DNA from: Dechloromonas sp. TW-R-39-2
Lineage (GTDB): Bacteria; Pseudomonadota; Gammaproteobacteria; Burkholderiales; Rhodocyclaceae
Length of the DNA: 64,000 nucleotides
Assembly (NCBI RefSeq): GCF_016864195.1
Contig: NZ_CP045202.1
Coordinates: 2,449,001-2,513,000, forward strand
Reading direction: 5' to 3'
Of this stretch, positions 18,330-27,318 are shown in pieces. Below the pieces are notes generated by a model. It ran no database searches, was not told the DNA's origin, and worked only from the letters and a program-made list of their open reading frames with translations. Each line of letters starts with the position of its first letter. Positions within the stretch are counted from its first letter, which is position 1. Made by a program: the position numbers and the translations under genes.

Positions 18330-18851
18330 TCAGGAGCGGCTACCGCCGCCACCGCCACCACCGGAGATGGTGGATGCACCACCACTCGTACCAAAGCCGC
18401 TGTTGCCATTGCCGGAAGAGTTATTTCCGGCATTGCCCTGGCCTTGACCCTGACCATTGTTACCAGCTGCAGTTGCTGCGGTAATCTGTGTCGGATCAGC
18501 ACCACCGGCAATTGCTGCACCCTGTGCGGTCGCCAGCGTTGCGCCGGAATTAACGGCAGCACGGACGGCAGCTTCGGCAACAGCTTCGTTGCCATTGGCA
18601 GCTGCCACAACGGCGGTCACTGCGTCAGAAGCACTGATCCCCTGCTCGATCATGGCGCTGGTAGTCAGCGTGGTCGATACATTCGCAGCCTTGGCTGCAT
18701 TGGCGATCTGGGCCGGCGTCTGACCTGCAGCCTTGAGGCTTGCAACTTCAGAAGCAATTTGCGTGGCAGTCATGCCACTGGTGAAGGCTGCCATGGCGGA
18801 GAAACTCACTGCCATCACACCTGCGATCAAACCTAGCTTGAATTTCTTCAT
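18330..18851 (-). CDS. Small secreted Ala/Gly-rich protein of unknown function
   Basis: The 173-residue protein has a clear signal peptide (MKKFKLGLIAGVMAVSFSAM, cleavage near 21-22). An Ala-rich helical region (about 25-130) contains repeated TxxQIA-like units (28-34, 45-51, 121-126). A TAAG tetrapeptide (127-130) leads into a Gly/Asn/Gln/Ser-rich tail ending in a run of seven Gly (164-170). I do not recognise the family. The start at 18851 has an ideal AGGAGG six bases upstream and a strong promoter; a terminator follows, so it is monocistronic and probably well expressed. Its place between GalE and the polymer ligase suggests a matrix or cell-surface role. TAAG is also the motif cleaved by LapG in LapA, whose regulator genes are nearby. 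Confidence 0.8.
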   Translation of the reverse strand: MKKFKLGLIAGVMAVSFSAMAAFTSGMTATQIASEVASLKAAGQTPAQIANAAKAANVSTTLTTSAMIEQGISASDAVTAVVAAANGNEAVAEAAVRAAVNSGATLATAQGAAIAGGADPTQITAATAAGNNGQGQGQGNAGNNSSGNGNSGFGTSGGASTISGGGGGGGSRS

Positions 18852-18876
18852 AGCACCTCCTAAAAAGTATGCGCGA

Positions 18877-18905
18877 AGGTTAACATCGGCACATGCACAC
18901 GTCAA
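18877..18905 (-). promoter_or_regulatory. Sigma-70 promoter of the Ala/Gly-rich protein gene
   Basis: On the minus strand TTGACG (complement of 18900-18905) and TAACCT (complement of 18877-18882) are 17 bases apart. The predicted start leaves a leader of about 19 bases containing AGGAGG. Confidence 0.65.
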
Positions 18906-19036
18906 CAAATCAAAGGTAAAAACTTTCAAAAAACGATAAATAACACTGACTTAGACAGATTATTCTATTTGATTTTATTGATCAGGCTTGCAACAAGAAC
19001 TGCGTACTCACTGGTATTTCAACAATCAACAAGCAC

Positions 19037-20044
19037 TCACTCGTAGCCGACAGGATTCATCGACTGCCAGCGCCAGGTATCAGTACACATCGCTTCAATA
19101 CCCCGCTCTGCCTGCCACTTGAGACGCTCCAGCGCAAGACTCGGATTGGCGTAACAAGAAGCCACATCCCCCGGACGACGCTCGACAATGCGATGTGCTA
19201 CCTGTTTGCCACTGGCCTTTTCGAAAGCGGCAATCATTTGCAAAACACTGTACCCTTGCCCCGTCCCCAGGTTGACCGTCAGCACCCCGGGCTTCTCATT
19301 GAGTGCACGCAGTGCTGCCAGATGACCCAAAGCAAGATCAACCACGTGGATGTAATCGCGCACCCCGGTACCGTCGACCGTCGGATAATCATTACCAAAG
19401 ACAGATAATTCCGGGCGTTTGCCAACCGCAACCTGAGCAATGAACGGCATCAGATTATTCGGAATACCGTTCGGATCTTCACCGATCAACCCGCTGCTGT
19501 GCGCCCCCACCGGATTGAAATAGCGCAACAAGGCAATACGCCACGAAGGATCGGCAATGGCCAGATCGCGCAAAATTTCTTCGATCATCAGCTTCGAACG
19601 CCCGTAGGGGTTGGTTGCCTGGAGCGGGAAATCTTCAATGATCGGCACGGTATGCGGATCGCCATAAACAGTCGCAGACGAACTGAAAACCAGCTTTTTG
19701 ACACCGGCTTCGGCCATGGTCTGGAAAAGCACCAGACTGCCCTGCACGTTGTTGTCGTAATAGCGCAAGGGCTGGGCAACCGACTCACCAACCGCTTTCA
19801 GACCGGCGAAGTGGATCACTTCGCTGATGGCGTAGCTGGCAAACAATTCGCGCATTGCTGCACGATTGCGAATATCTGCCTGCACGAAAACCGGGCGGCG
19901 GCCAGTAATGCTTTCGATACGGTCAAGAACAGCCAGTTTGCTGTTGCTGAGATTATCAATAATCAGCAAATCTGCGCCGGCCTCAAGCAGCTCGACAACG
20001 GTATGCGAACCGATATAACCCGTCCCACCGGTGACCAAAATCAT
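19037..20044 (-). CDS. galE: UDP-glucose 4-epimerase
   Basis: This enzyme interconverts UDP-glucose and UDP-galactose with bound NAD. The 335-residue extended SDR protein has the Rossmann motif GGTGYIGSHT (6-15), the catalytic SSSATVYG Ser/Thr region near 120 and YGRSK (YxxxK) near 148. At the C-terminus the segment RPGDVASCYA is typical of GalE. It supplies a sugar nucleotide to the surrounding polysaccharide genes and lies 90 bases after manC on the same strand. Confidence 0.96.
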   Translation of the reverse strand: MILVTGGTGYIGSHTVVELLEAGADLLIIDNLSNSKLAVLDRIESITGRRPVFVQADIRNRAAMRELFASYAISEVIHFAGLKAVGESVAQPLRYYDNNVQGSLVLFQTMAEAGVKKLVFSSSATVYGDPHTVPIIEDFPLQATNPYGRSKLMIEEILRDLAIADPSWRIALLRYFNPVGAHSSGLIGEDPNGIPNNLMPFIAQVAVGKRPELSVFGNDYPTVDGTGVRDYIHVVDLALGHLAALRALNEKPGVLTVNLGTGQGYSVLQMIAAFEKASGKQVAHRIVERRPGDVASCYANPSLALERLKWQAERGIEAMCTDTWRWQSMNPVGYE

Positions 20045-20133
20045 TCAGAACTCCAAAAATCCAAGGCAAATCTTGCGGTCGACCGGGAAAAACCCCAATT
20101 TATGGCAAACACGCATCGCCACCCGCTTTTTCG

Positions 20134-21579
20134 TCAGCGTCCGTAAATATCTTCAAACCGGACGATGTCGTCCTCCCCCAAGTAACTGCCGGATTGCACT
20201 TCGATCATTTCCAGCGGTAATTTGCCCGGGTTTTCAAGGCGATGCTTGGTACCCAGCGGGATGTAGGTTGATTGATTTTCGGACACCAGCAGCGTTTCTT
20301 CGCCGCGGGTCACCTTGGCAGTTCCGGAAACGACAATCCAGTGCTCTGCACGATGATGATGCATTTGCAGCGAAAGGCAGGCGCCGGGATTGACGACGAT
20401 ACGCTTGACCTGGAATCGTTCGCCGAAATCGATGCTGTCATACCACCCCCAAGGCCGGAAAACCTTGCGATGCGAAAGCGATTCCGAGCGCTTTTGAGCC
20501 TTGAGTTGCCCGACCACTTCCTTGACCTTCTGAATCTCGGAACGATCCGCCACCAAGATGGCATCGGCGGTTTCAACCACGACAATGTTTTTCAGACCGA
20601 TGCAGGCAACCAGGCGGTCTTCGGCAACAACCAGCGTATCTTGGGAGTCAACAGACAGGACATCGCCCATCAGCACATTGCCGCCGGCATCCTTGTCACC
20701 GATTTCCCACAGCGCGCTCCAGGCTCCCACATCAGACCAGCGCGCATCGAGCGGAACGACAGCAACTTCACCGGTGTTAGCCCCTTCGCGGGCAAGACGT
20801 TCCATCACGGCATAGTCGATCGAGTCGGATGGACAATCGGCGAATGCTTCTTTCGCAGGACGGAGAAAATCGTGATCCTGCTGCCGGCCCTCATAGGCCT
20901 TGAGGCAAGCAGCCGTAATGTCGGCACGACACTGCGCCATCTTGGCCAGCCAGACCGATGCTTTGATGACGAAAATCCCGCCATTCCACAGGAAACGCCC
21001 ACTGGCCAGATAGCTTTCAGCGGTCGCAGCATCCGGCTTTTCGACAAACTGATCGACCAGGCACGCACCATCGGCCAGTGCCGCGCCCTGCTTGATATAA
21101 CCATAACCTGTTTCCGGGGCGGTCGGCTTGATACCGAAAGTAACCAGCTTGCCCTGCTCCGCCAGGGCTGCCCCCTGCATCACCGCTTTGCGAAAAGCAG
21201 TTTCATCCTGGATCACATGATCCGCCGGCATGATGACCAGCACCGGATCGCTTCCCTCTCCTTGAGCAGCTAGCGCAGCCAAGGTCAAAGCCGGTGCCGT
21301 ATTGCGCCCGCAAGGTTCGAGGACCAGGGTTGGATGCGCCACACCCACCTGACGCAGTTGCTCGGCGATCAGAAAGCGATATTCCTCATTACCGACCAAT
21401 AAAGGAGCGGCCAGCACATCGCCTTCTGCCAGCGCAACCCCGTCGAGGCGCAACGCTGTCGCCTGGAGCATGGTGTGATTGCCATTCAGACAAAGCAACT
21501 GCTTGGGGTACTGTTCGCGAGAAAGTGGCCAGAGGCGGGTGCCTGAGCCGCCACAAAGGATAACGGGCTGGATGATCAT
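20134..21579 (-). CDS. manC: Mannose-1-phosphate guanylyltransferase / mannose-6-phosphate isomerase
   Basis: A 481-residue bifunctional enzyme making GDP-mannose. The N-terminal nucleotidyltransferase has LCGGSGTRLWPLSRE (9-23) and the PKQ motif; the FVEKPD motif near 170 is also present. The C-terminal type II phosphomannose isomerase cupin has RPWGWYDSID, the metal-binding LQMHHHRAEHW and the STYIPLGTKHRLENPG loop. It is of normal length for the CpsB/AlgA/ManC family. With GalE and the glycosyltransferase upstream it indicates a polymer containing mannose or a GDP-mannose-derived sugar. Confidence 0.96.
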   Translation of the reverse strand: MIIQPVILCGGSGTRLWPLSREQYPKQLLCLNGNHTMLQATALRLDGVALAEGDVLAAPLLVGNEEYRFLIAEQLRQVGVAHPTLVLEPCGRNTAPALTLAALAAQGEGSDPVLVIMPADHVIQDETAFRKAVMQGAALAEQGKLVTFGIKPTAPETGYGYIKQGAALADGACLVDQFVEKPDAATAESYLASGRFLWNGGIFVIKASVWLAKMAQCRADITAACLKAYEGRQQDHDFLRPAKEAFADCPSDSIDYAVMERLAREGANTGEVAVVPLDARWSDVGAWSALWEIGDKDAGGNVLMGDVLSVDSQDTLVVAEDRLVACIGLKNIVVVETADAILVADRSEIQKVKEVVGQLKAQKRSESLSHRKVFRPWGWYDSIDFGERFQVKRIVVNPGACLSLQMHHHRAEHWIVVSGTAKVTRGEETLLVSENQSTYIPLGTKHRLENPGKLPLEMIEVQSGSYLGEDDIVRFEDIYGR

Positions 21580-21702
21580 GAAATGGGATCCATCGATGGC
21601 TCCCCGACGAGGCGGGGGAAAATATTCAAGGAATTACTTTAGCAAATAAAGCCGGCCATGCCGTGCATCACTCAGGCGGCTAGTGGAAACCACACCGGAA
21701 AC

Positions 21703-23118
21703 CTAGTACGCATTTTTGTTCACGAATCCCTTGAACACCGTGAGAAAAATGATCTTTAGGTCAAACCACAGCGACCAGTTCTGAACGTATTGCAAATCAA
21801 ACTTGACCCGCATGGCCATTTTGTCGACGGTCTCCGTCTCGCCGCGCCAGCCACTGATCTGAGCCCAACCGGTAATTCCCGGCTTGACCTTGTGGCGCAA
21901 CATGTAGCCACGAATCAGGCGACGATACTGCTCGTTATGGGAAACCGCATGCGGCCGCGGGCCAACGACGGACATCGAACCTTGCAATACATTGAAAAAC
22001 TGCGGCAATTCGTCAAGCGAAGTACGCCGTAAAAAAGCGCCGAAGGGAGTAATCCGCATATCCCCCTTTTGGGCCTGGATGACTTTATCGCCATCCTCGC
22101 AAACCGTCATGCTGCGAAACTTCCAGACTTCCACGACAGCACCATTCAGCCCATAGCGGCGCTGCTTGAAAAGCACCGGGCCGGGCGAGGTCAATTTGAC
22201 ACCCAGTGCGATCAACGCCATGGGGAGAGCAATCAGTAGCAGGATCAGGCTGGCAACAACAATATCTTCGGCCCGCTTGACCCAGCCATCCACCCCATAA
22301 AACGGGCTTTCATGAAGACTCAGCACCGGGATGCCGTCCATACTCGAAAGCTTTCCGTGCAGCAGATCGAAGATAAAGAAATTAGGCACCATGTATACGG
22401 AAGCCGTCGTGTCGCTGAGCGCATTGACCAGTTCGACAATTCGATTTTCTGCCTTCATCGGCAAGGTAATGTAGATGTAGTCCACCTCACCGTTGCGTGC
22501 CATCTCGACCAGTTCATCAAAGCGCCCGACGCCATCGACATCATTGGCGGCATGTTTGCAATCCCGCGCAGCCAGACGGTCGTCGAAATAGCCGACACAG
22601 CGCATACCCAACCACGGTGAATTGCGCACTTTCTCTTCAACCTGCATCCCCATTTTGGTTTTGCCGGCAATAGCCAGCGTACGGGTATTTCTTCCGGAAG
22701 AGCGAAAGGCGTTGAGAACAAGACGCAAGGCAATGCGTGAAGCAGCCAGCATCAGCGGCGCGAGGACAAACCAGACCAAGGTTGCCGCACGAGAGAAGTC
22801 AGATGAGGTCTTGCCAAGAAAACCCAGCACAACCAGCGCAATCGCTGTCCAGATCCAGACCATCAACGTCTTCGAAACAGCGTTGTGCAAGGGCTCAAGC
22901 CGCCACGAACCGTAAATCTGCTGGGCACCGCCAATCATGACGAACAGCAGGACAGCCAAAATACCGGCCTGGACATAAGGACCATCCAGCTCAAGGCCGT
23001 GAGTCAGCTCCAGCGAGATGGCCAAAGCCACCAGGATCATCACCGCATCCAGGATGCGGTGGAAAAATGCAATTTTTGAACTATGTGGCCGAACAAGCCC
23101 TGAAGACATGAAACCCAT
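21703..23118 (-). CDS. Undecaprenyl-phosphate sugar phosphotransferase (WcaJ-like initiating glycosyltransferase)
   Basis: This inner-membrane enzyme transfers a sugar-1-phosphate (commonly glucose) to undecaprenyl phosphate, the first step of repeat-unit assembly. Four to five N-terminal membrane helices and a CoA-binding-like middle region precede the polyprenyl glycosylphosphotransferase domain. That domain has the KRAEDIV basic entry, a hydrophobic helix, VWKFRSM, RRTSLDELPQFFNVLQGSMSVVGPRP-type catalytic segments and KPGITGWAQ. I prefer the ATG at 23118; a TTG at 23139 would add 7 residues. The 129-base upstream gap (23140-23268) shows no clear promoter. Confidence 0.92.
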   Translation of the reverse strand: MGFMSSGLVRPHSSKIAFFHRILDAVMILVALAISLELTHGLELDGPYVQAGILAVLLFVMIGGAQQIYGSWRLEPLHNAVSKTLMVWIWTAIALVVLGFLGKTSSDFSRAATLVWFVLAPLMLAASRIALRLVLNAFRSSGRNTRTLAIAGKTKMGMQVEEKVRNSPWLGMRCVGYFDDRLAARDCKHAANDVDGVGRFDELVEMARNGEVDYIYITLPMKAENRIVELVNALSDTTASVYMVPNFFIFDLLHGKLSSMDGIPVLSLHESPFYGVDGWVKRAEDIVVASLILLLIALPMALIALGVKLTSPGPVLFKQRRYGLNGAVVEVWKFRSMTVCEDGDKVIQAQKGDMRITPFGAFLRRTSLDELPQFFNVLQGSMSVVGPRPHAVSHNEQYRRLIRGYMLRHKVKPGITGWAQISGWRGETETVDKMAMRVKFDLQYVQNWSLWFDLKIIFLTVFKGFVNKNAY

Positions 23119-23268
23119 AAACTGACCGCCGTAATTCAATCATTTCGTGACAATGTGCTGCGCGCGAATAATGCCACGATGAAGAAATTTGCCCTATAAG
23201 ACAAAAGGCATATCAAAATTGCTTGTCATCAAAACTCGGCCAAATACCGCTTTTTTTACTGCAAGCAG

Positions 23269-23928
23269 TTACCTGACTTGCCCAATCCATTCAAGTACCG
23301 CCGGAATTTGCCACCCCAGTGCCGCCTGAATCAGCAACAGGACAACCAGGACTGTCGCGGTCGACACCAATAAAAACCCGAAAATCAATGCCCAGACGCT
23401 CCATCGTGCTACCGCTTGCTCGAGAGGAGCCAATTCGCGCCGCTCACGTCCGCCAAGCAAGACAACATAAAACTCCCAACGCCACAGCTTGAAAGTCCAA
23501 CGATAATCCAGCGCATGGCGCCCCCAGGCTGATACCTCGCGGCGCTCGGGGACAATCTCGCCTTCGCGCAGGGCCACACTTTCACGCAACACCCAGAGCA
23601 AGCGTCCGAGCAGATAAATCAGCGTGGCCAGCGTAACACCGACAATATCGGCATACCAATCCTCCAGGCTCGGCACGTGCCCCTCCTGGAAAAACTGATG
23701 AATTTCCTCCACTCCGCCGCCGACAATCGCAATCAGGGTGATCCACACCCACGATCCCTTCAAGGTCCAGCGCGTCAACCACCAGATCACAAAGAAGACC
23801 GAAGCATGCAACACTTTGTCCCAACTGGCATAAATTGCGCGTGACTCCGCTTGATTAAGACCCCAGTACAAACCAGCCACCACGACAGCGGAGGCCAGCA
23901 GAGGAACAAAACGGAAAGGCAATTTCAT
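23269..23928 (-). CDS. VanZ-like family membrane protein
   Basis: A protein of about 219 residues with four N-terminal membrane segments (about 8-120). These contain the VanZ hallmarks DKVLHASVFFVIWW and the acidic GGGVEEIHQFFQEGHVPSLEDWYADIVG. A charged cytoplasmic stretch and one more membrane helix (about 180-205) follow, an extension beyond the minimal VanZ domain. VanZ-like proteins recur in exopolysaccharide loci of betaproteobacteria; their biochemical role is unknown. The ATG at 23928 was chosen over an adjacent TTG. Confidence 0.82.
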   Translation of the reverse strand: MKLPFRFVPLLASAVVVAGLYWGLNQAESRAIYASWDKVLHASVFFVIWWLTRWTLKGSWVWITLIAIVGGGVEEIHQFFQEGHVPSLEDWYADIVGVTLATLIYLLGRLLWVLRESVALREGEIVPERREVSAWGRHALDYRWTFKLWRWEFYVVLLGGRERRELAPLEQAVARWSVWALIFGFLLVSTATVLVVLLLIQAALGWQIPAVLEWIGQVR

Positions 23929-23979
23929 CAAGAAACCATGGTCGACCGCGAATAACTGTCCATTATCCAGCAGTTAATG

Positions 23980-26082
23980 CTAAGTCGAGAGTTGCTGCGC
24001 ACGATCGTTCAGTGTTCCCCGCCATTTTTCCTGGACGATGAAATCCCGCAGCTCGTTGCAAGTCATCGGTTTTCCAAAAATGTAACCTTGCACAGCTTCA
24101 CAGCCCGACTGACGAAGAAACTCGAGTTGTGACGGTGTTTCAACCCCTTCGGCAACTGAGCGCAAGCCGAGACGCTTACTGAAAGCAATCAATGCCGCGA
24201 CTAATTCACGAATTTGCGGAGCACGATCGATCTCCTTGATAAAGGTGCGGTCGATCTTGATTGAGCTCATCGGTAATTGACAGATCAGGCCGAAAGAGCA
24301 AAAACCGGCTCCAAAATCATCAAGCGTGAATTTACAGCCCGAGTAAGCCAGTCGAAACAAGGTTTGCTGGGCAACTTCATTGCCGGTCAATGCCGTTTCA
24401 GGGCATTCAAAGGTGATATACCGTGTTTGCATACCAGCGCGAACGAGTGTGTCGAGCAGCTTGGGAACGGCATCCGGCGCAGAAAGCTGCCGTGCTGAAA
24501 GATCGATGACCAAACCCAGGTTGGCATGGATATCGTTAAGGCTGGTCAATTCACGTACGGCTTCAGCCAGCGCCAACTGGCCAAGCTCCGGCATGATTCC
24601 AATATCCTCAGCCACCTCAAGGAAACGCCCGGCATCAAGCAAACCAAATTCAGGATGGTGGAATCGCAGCAATGCCTCGACATTTTCCAGGCGTCCATCA
24701 AGCAGGGAAATTTCCGGCAAATAGCGTAACGAATAGCGCCAGTTTTTCAGACCGTCACGCAGCTCTCGCTCCATATCGAGACGGTTGCGCGCCGAGTTCT
24801 GGGCATCCTGCTCGATATATCTGAAGCAGCCTCGTCCGGCAGCCTTGGCGCTGTACAGGGCGCTATCGGCAGCAGCAAGCAGGGTTTCAGGGTCGGTAGC
24901 ATCAGTCGGGAAGCGACCAACCCCGATGCTGGCCCCCAGTTCAAGCTGGGTTTTGCCACACAGGAACGGCTGCTTGAGTTCGCTGATCAATTTTTCGCAA
25001 ACGCTCGCCAATCCTTCCGGATGCTCATTGAGTTCGAGAATGACCACAAACTCGTCCCCACCACGTCGGCTGACCGTGTCGCTGTGGCGCAACAGGCTGA
25101 GCATGCGATCAGCCATGGTTTTAAGTACCTCGTCACCAACCGCATGCCCATAGGTATCGTTGATTTCCTTGAAACGGTCGAGGTCGACGTAAAGTACCGC
25201 CAGTTTTTGGCGATGGCGTTGGGCACGGGCAACTGCACGTTGCAGACGATCGTTGAACAGCAGGCGGTTGGGCAAGCCGGTCAAGGCATCGAAATGCGCC
25301 ATACGCCGGATGTGTTCCTCTTCCTTCTTGCGTTCCGAGATATCGGAAATCAGGCCGACGTAACGGCGAGAGCCCTGGAATTCACCGTCGACCGCAGCAA
25401 TCGAGAGCCATTCGGAAAATGTCACGCCATCCTTGCGGCGATTGACTATTTCACCGGACCAACGACTGTGGGTACGCAAGGTATCCCACATCGCCCGATA
25501 AAACTCGGGACCATGCACGCCGGAGGAGAGCATGCTGGTTCGTTCGCCAATCACCTCGTCTGGCCGATAACCGGTTATTTCGGAAAAAGCCGGGTTGACC
25601 GCAAGAATCGTGCGGTCCTCATTGGTCACGATGATGCCTTCGTTGGCGACTTCAAAGACCATGCGAGCCAGCTTGAGCTCCATGACCCGCTTGCGATCAC
25701 GCAAGCAACGGGCAATGACATCAAGCAGCAGCACAGGATCGACCGGTTTGAAAACATAGCCATCTACACCGATGTCGATGGCTCGACGCAGATGTTCGGT
25801 TTCTGCCGATGAGGAAATGACGACGATAGCCGCATCAGGGTCCTGATCCTTGATCTGCTCGCTCATTGCCAAACCATCGATACTCGGCACCGAAATCTCG
25901 GTCAGCGTCACATCCGGTTCGCGCAAACACCACTGGCGCAAGCCCTCCTCGCCATTTTTGGCCAGAAAGACTTCACCAACGTGAGGCAGGATAATGCTCT
26001 CGATGTGAGCCCGCATGGCCGGGTCACTTTCGATGACCAGGATGCGGGCCTTGGCAAATAATGGAGAAACAAGGTAGCTCAA
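23980..26082 (-). CDS. REC-PAS-GGDEF-EAL c-di-GMP signalling protein
   Basis: A 700-residue cytoplasmic protein: receiver-like domain (12-130), PAS with PAC (about 140-255), GGDEF (about 265-425) and EAL (about 440-690). The GGDEF motif is intact (RRGGDEF). The EAL start is intact (VEALLRF), as are LDDFGAGF, IKIDRTFI and VAEGVET, but the usual Asn metal ligand of VNLS is Asp (VIDLSARQ). The receiver is unusual: the phospho-acceptor position is E62 (LTEISVPSIDG) rather than Asp, although the Lys of VFKPVD is kept. It may be a constitutive or phosphorylation-independent domain. Its place in an exopolysaccharide region suggests local control of c-di-GMP levels sensed by the LapD-like protein. 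Confidence 0.9.
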   Translation of the reverse strand: MSYLVSPLFAKARILVIESDPAMRAHIESIILPHVGEVFLAKNGEEGLRQWCLREPDVTLTEISVPSIDGLAMSEQIKDQDPDAAIVVISSSAETEHLRRAIDIGVDGYVFKPVDPVLLLDVIARCLRDRKRVMELKLARMVFEVANEGIIVTNEDRTILAVNPAFSEITGYRPDEVIGERTSMLSSGVHGPEFYRAMWDTLRTHSRWSGEIVNRRKDGVTFSEWLSIAAVDGEFQGSRRYVGLISDISERKKEEEHIRRMAHFDALTGLPNRLLFNDRLQRAVARAQRHRQKLAVLYVDLDRFKEINDTYGHAVGDEVLKTMADRMLSLLRHSDTVSRRGGDEFVVILELNEHPEGLASVCEKLISELKQPFLCGKTQLELGASIGVGRFPTDATDPETLLAAADSALYSAKAAGRGCFRYIEQDAQNSARNRLDMERELRDGLKNWRYSLRYLPEISLLDGRLENVEALLRFHHPEFGLLDAGRFLEVAEDIGIMPELGQLALAEAVRELTSLNDIHANLGLVIDLSARQLSAPDAVPKLLDTLVRAGMQTRYITFECPETALTGNEVAQQTLFRLAYSGCKFTLDDFGAGFCSFGLICQLPMSSIKIDRTFIKEIDRAPQIRELVAALIAFSKRLGLRSVAEGVETPSQLEFLRQSGCEAVQGYIFGKPMTCNELRDFIVQEKWRGTLNDRAQQLST

Positions 26083-26141
26083 GGGAATTCCTTGCGTAAA
26101 AGAGATCGCACCGACAAGCGTTTTCCAGCGGACCGGCTGAC

Positions 26142-27245
26142 TCAGCCGCGCGAATCTCCCCAGCGCAGCGGAAACCTGTCATCCCCGACATAGGTCGCAT
26201 GACCGCTGCGGTCGACGCAGTAGCGAGGTGAAACAATCATCTCCGTGAAATTCATGTTTTCACCAATACGCGTGTATTCGAACAACACGCTGCGCACCAC
26301 TTTTGATCCAGCACGCAGATGGCTGCCGTGGCCGATCCAGCTCGGCCCGATGATCGAGCAACCAGGCTCGATACGGACGCTGGAGCCGATGTACACCGGC
26401 CCGACAATTTTGACGCTACCCCAGCTGATGCTGGTATTCAGCCCAACCCAGACGCCCGGCTCGATCTGGCGGCCCGGCATGCGCATTTCGGCGACTTCGC
26501 CACTCAACACTTTTTGCAGGACAGACCAGTAGTCGGTCACGCGACCAATATCGATCCAGTTGAAAAAGCGGTTCTGGGCGTAGAACGGCAGATCGCGTTC
26601 AACCAGCATGGGAAACAGCTGGCTGCCGATGTCGAATTCACCACCGGCCGGAATGAGGTCGATGGCTTCCGGTTCGAAGATGTAAATCCCGGTGCTGGCA
26701 AGGGTCGACCGTGCCTCTTCAGGTTTTGGCTTCTCCTGGAAAGAACGGATGCGACCATCATCATCGGCCACAACGATGCCGTAGTTCTGGACCTGATCGC
26801 TTGGAACATCAAGCGTCACCACGCTGGCAATCGCGCCTTCCTTCTTATGCTCGGCCAAGGCCGCGCCAATATCGAGATCGATAATGGCATCCCCACAAAT
26901 AACCAGCGTCGTTTCGTCAAAAAACCCGCTGAAATCCTGAATCCGGCGCATCCCCCCCGCAGAACCAAGCGGTTTGGGCAGGATATCGCCATGCTCATAA
27001 ATACCTTCGTAGGCATAACCGATATTGACGCCCCAACGATGACCATCGCCGAAATACTCCTCGATCTTGCGATGGTTGTAGGCAACATTGATCATGATGT
27101 CGGTAATACCGTGCCGGGCCAGATGTTCGATCAGGTATTCCATCACCGGCTTGCCGAGAATGGGAATCATCGGCTTGGGCAAATCCTTGGTCAAAGGTCG
27201 AACACGAGTCCCCTGACCGGCCGCGAGAATCATTCCTTTTGCCAT
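26142..27245 (-). CDS. NDP-sugar pyrophosphorylase (mannose-1-phosphate guanylyltransferase-like) with left-handed beta-helix
   Basis: A 367-residue nucleotidyltransferase with LAAGQGTRVRPLTKDLPKP (7-25) and a central catalytic domain containing GDAIIDLD and FQEKP, followed by hexapeptide-repeat segments in the last 120 residues (VWVGLNTSISWGSVKIVGPVY-type). It makes a nucleotide sugar, most likely GDP-mannose or a dTDP/UDP-sugar; specificity cannot be read. The start at 27245 follows GGGAG at good spacing; a longer frame to 27302 adds an unconserved segment. It sits in the exopolysaccharide region next to the GGDEF-EAL gene. Confidence 0.88.
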   Translation of the reverse strand: MAKGMILAAGQGTRVRPLTKDLPKPMIPILGKPVMEYLIEHLARHGITDIMINVAYNHRKIEEYFGDGHRWGVNIGYAYEGIYEHGDILPKPLGSAGGMRRIQDFSGFFDETTLVICGDAIIDLDIGAALAEHKKEGAIASVVTLDVPSDQVQNYGIVVADDDGRIRSFQEKPKPEEARSTLASTGIYIFEPEAIDLIPAGGEFDIGSQLFPMLVERDLPFYAQNRFFNWIDIGRVTDYWSVLQKVLSGEVAEMRMPGRQIEPGVWVGLNTSISWGSVKIVGPVYIGSSVRIEPGCSIIGPSWIGHGSHLRAGSKVVRSVLFEYTRIGENMNFTEMIVSPRYCVDRSGHATYVGDDRFPLRWGDSRG

Positions 27246-27318
27246 TACATCTCCCTGATATATTTGATTTATTGAATGCGCAGGATTGCTTCGCTGTGCC
27301 AAAAATGAGAATGGAAGA

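Noticed and set aside
23248..23275. ACTGC-AA-GCAGT hairpin next to a T run upstream of the glycosyltransferase gene
   Set aside because: The T run is on the wrong side of the stem for either direction of termination.
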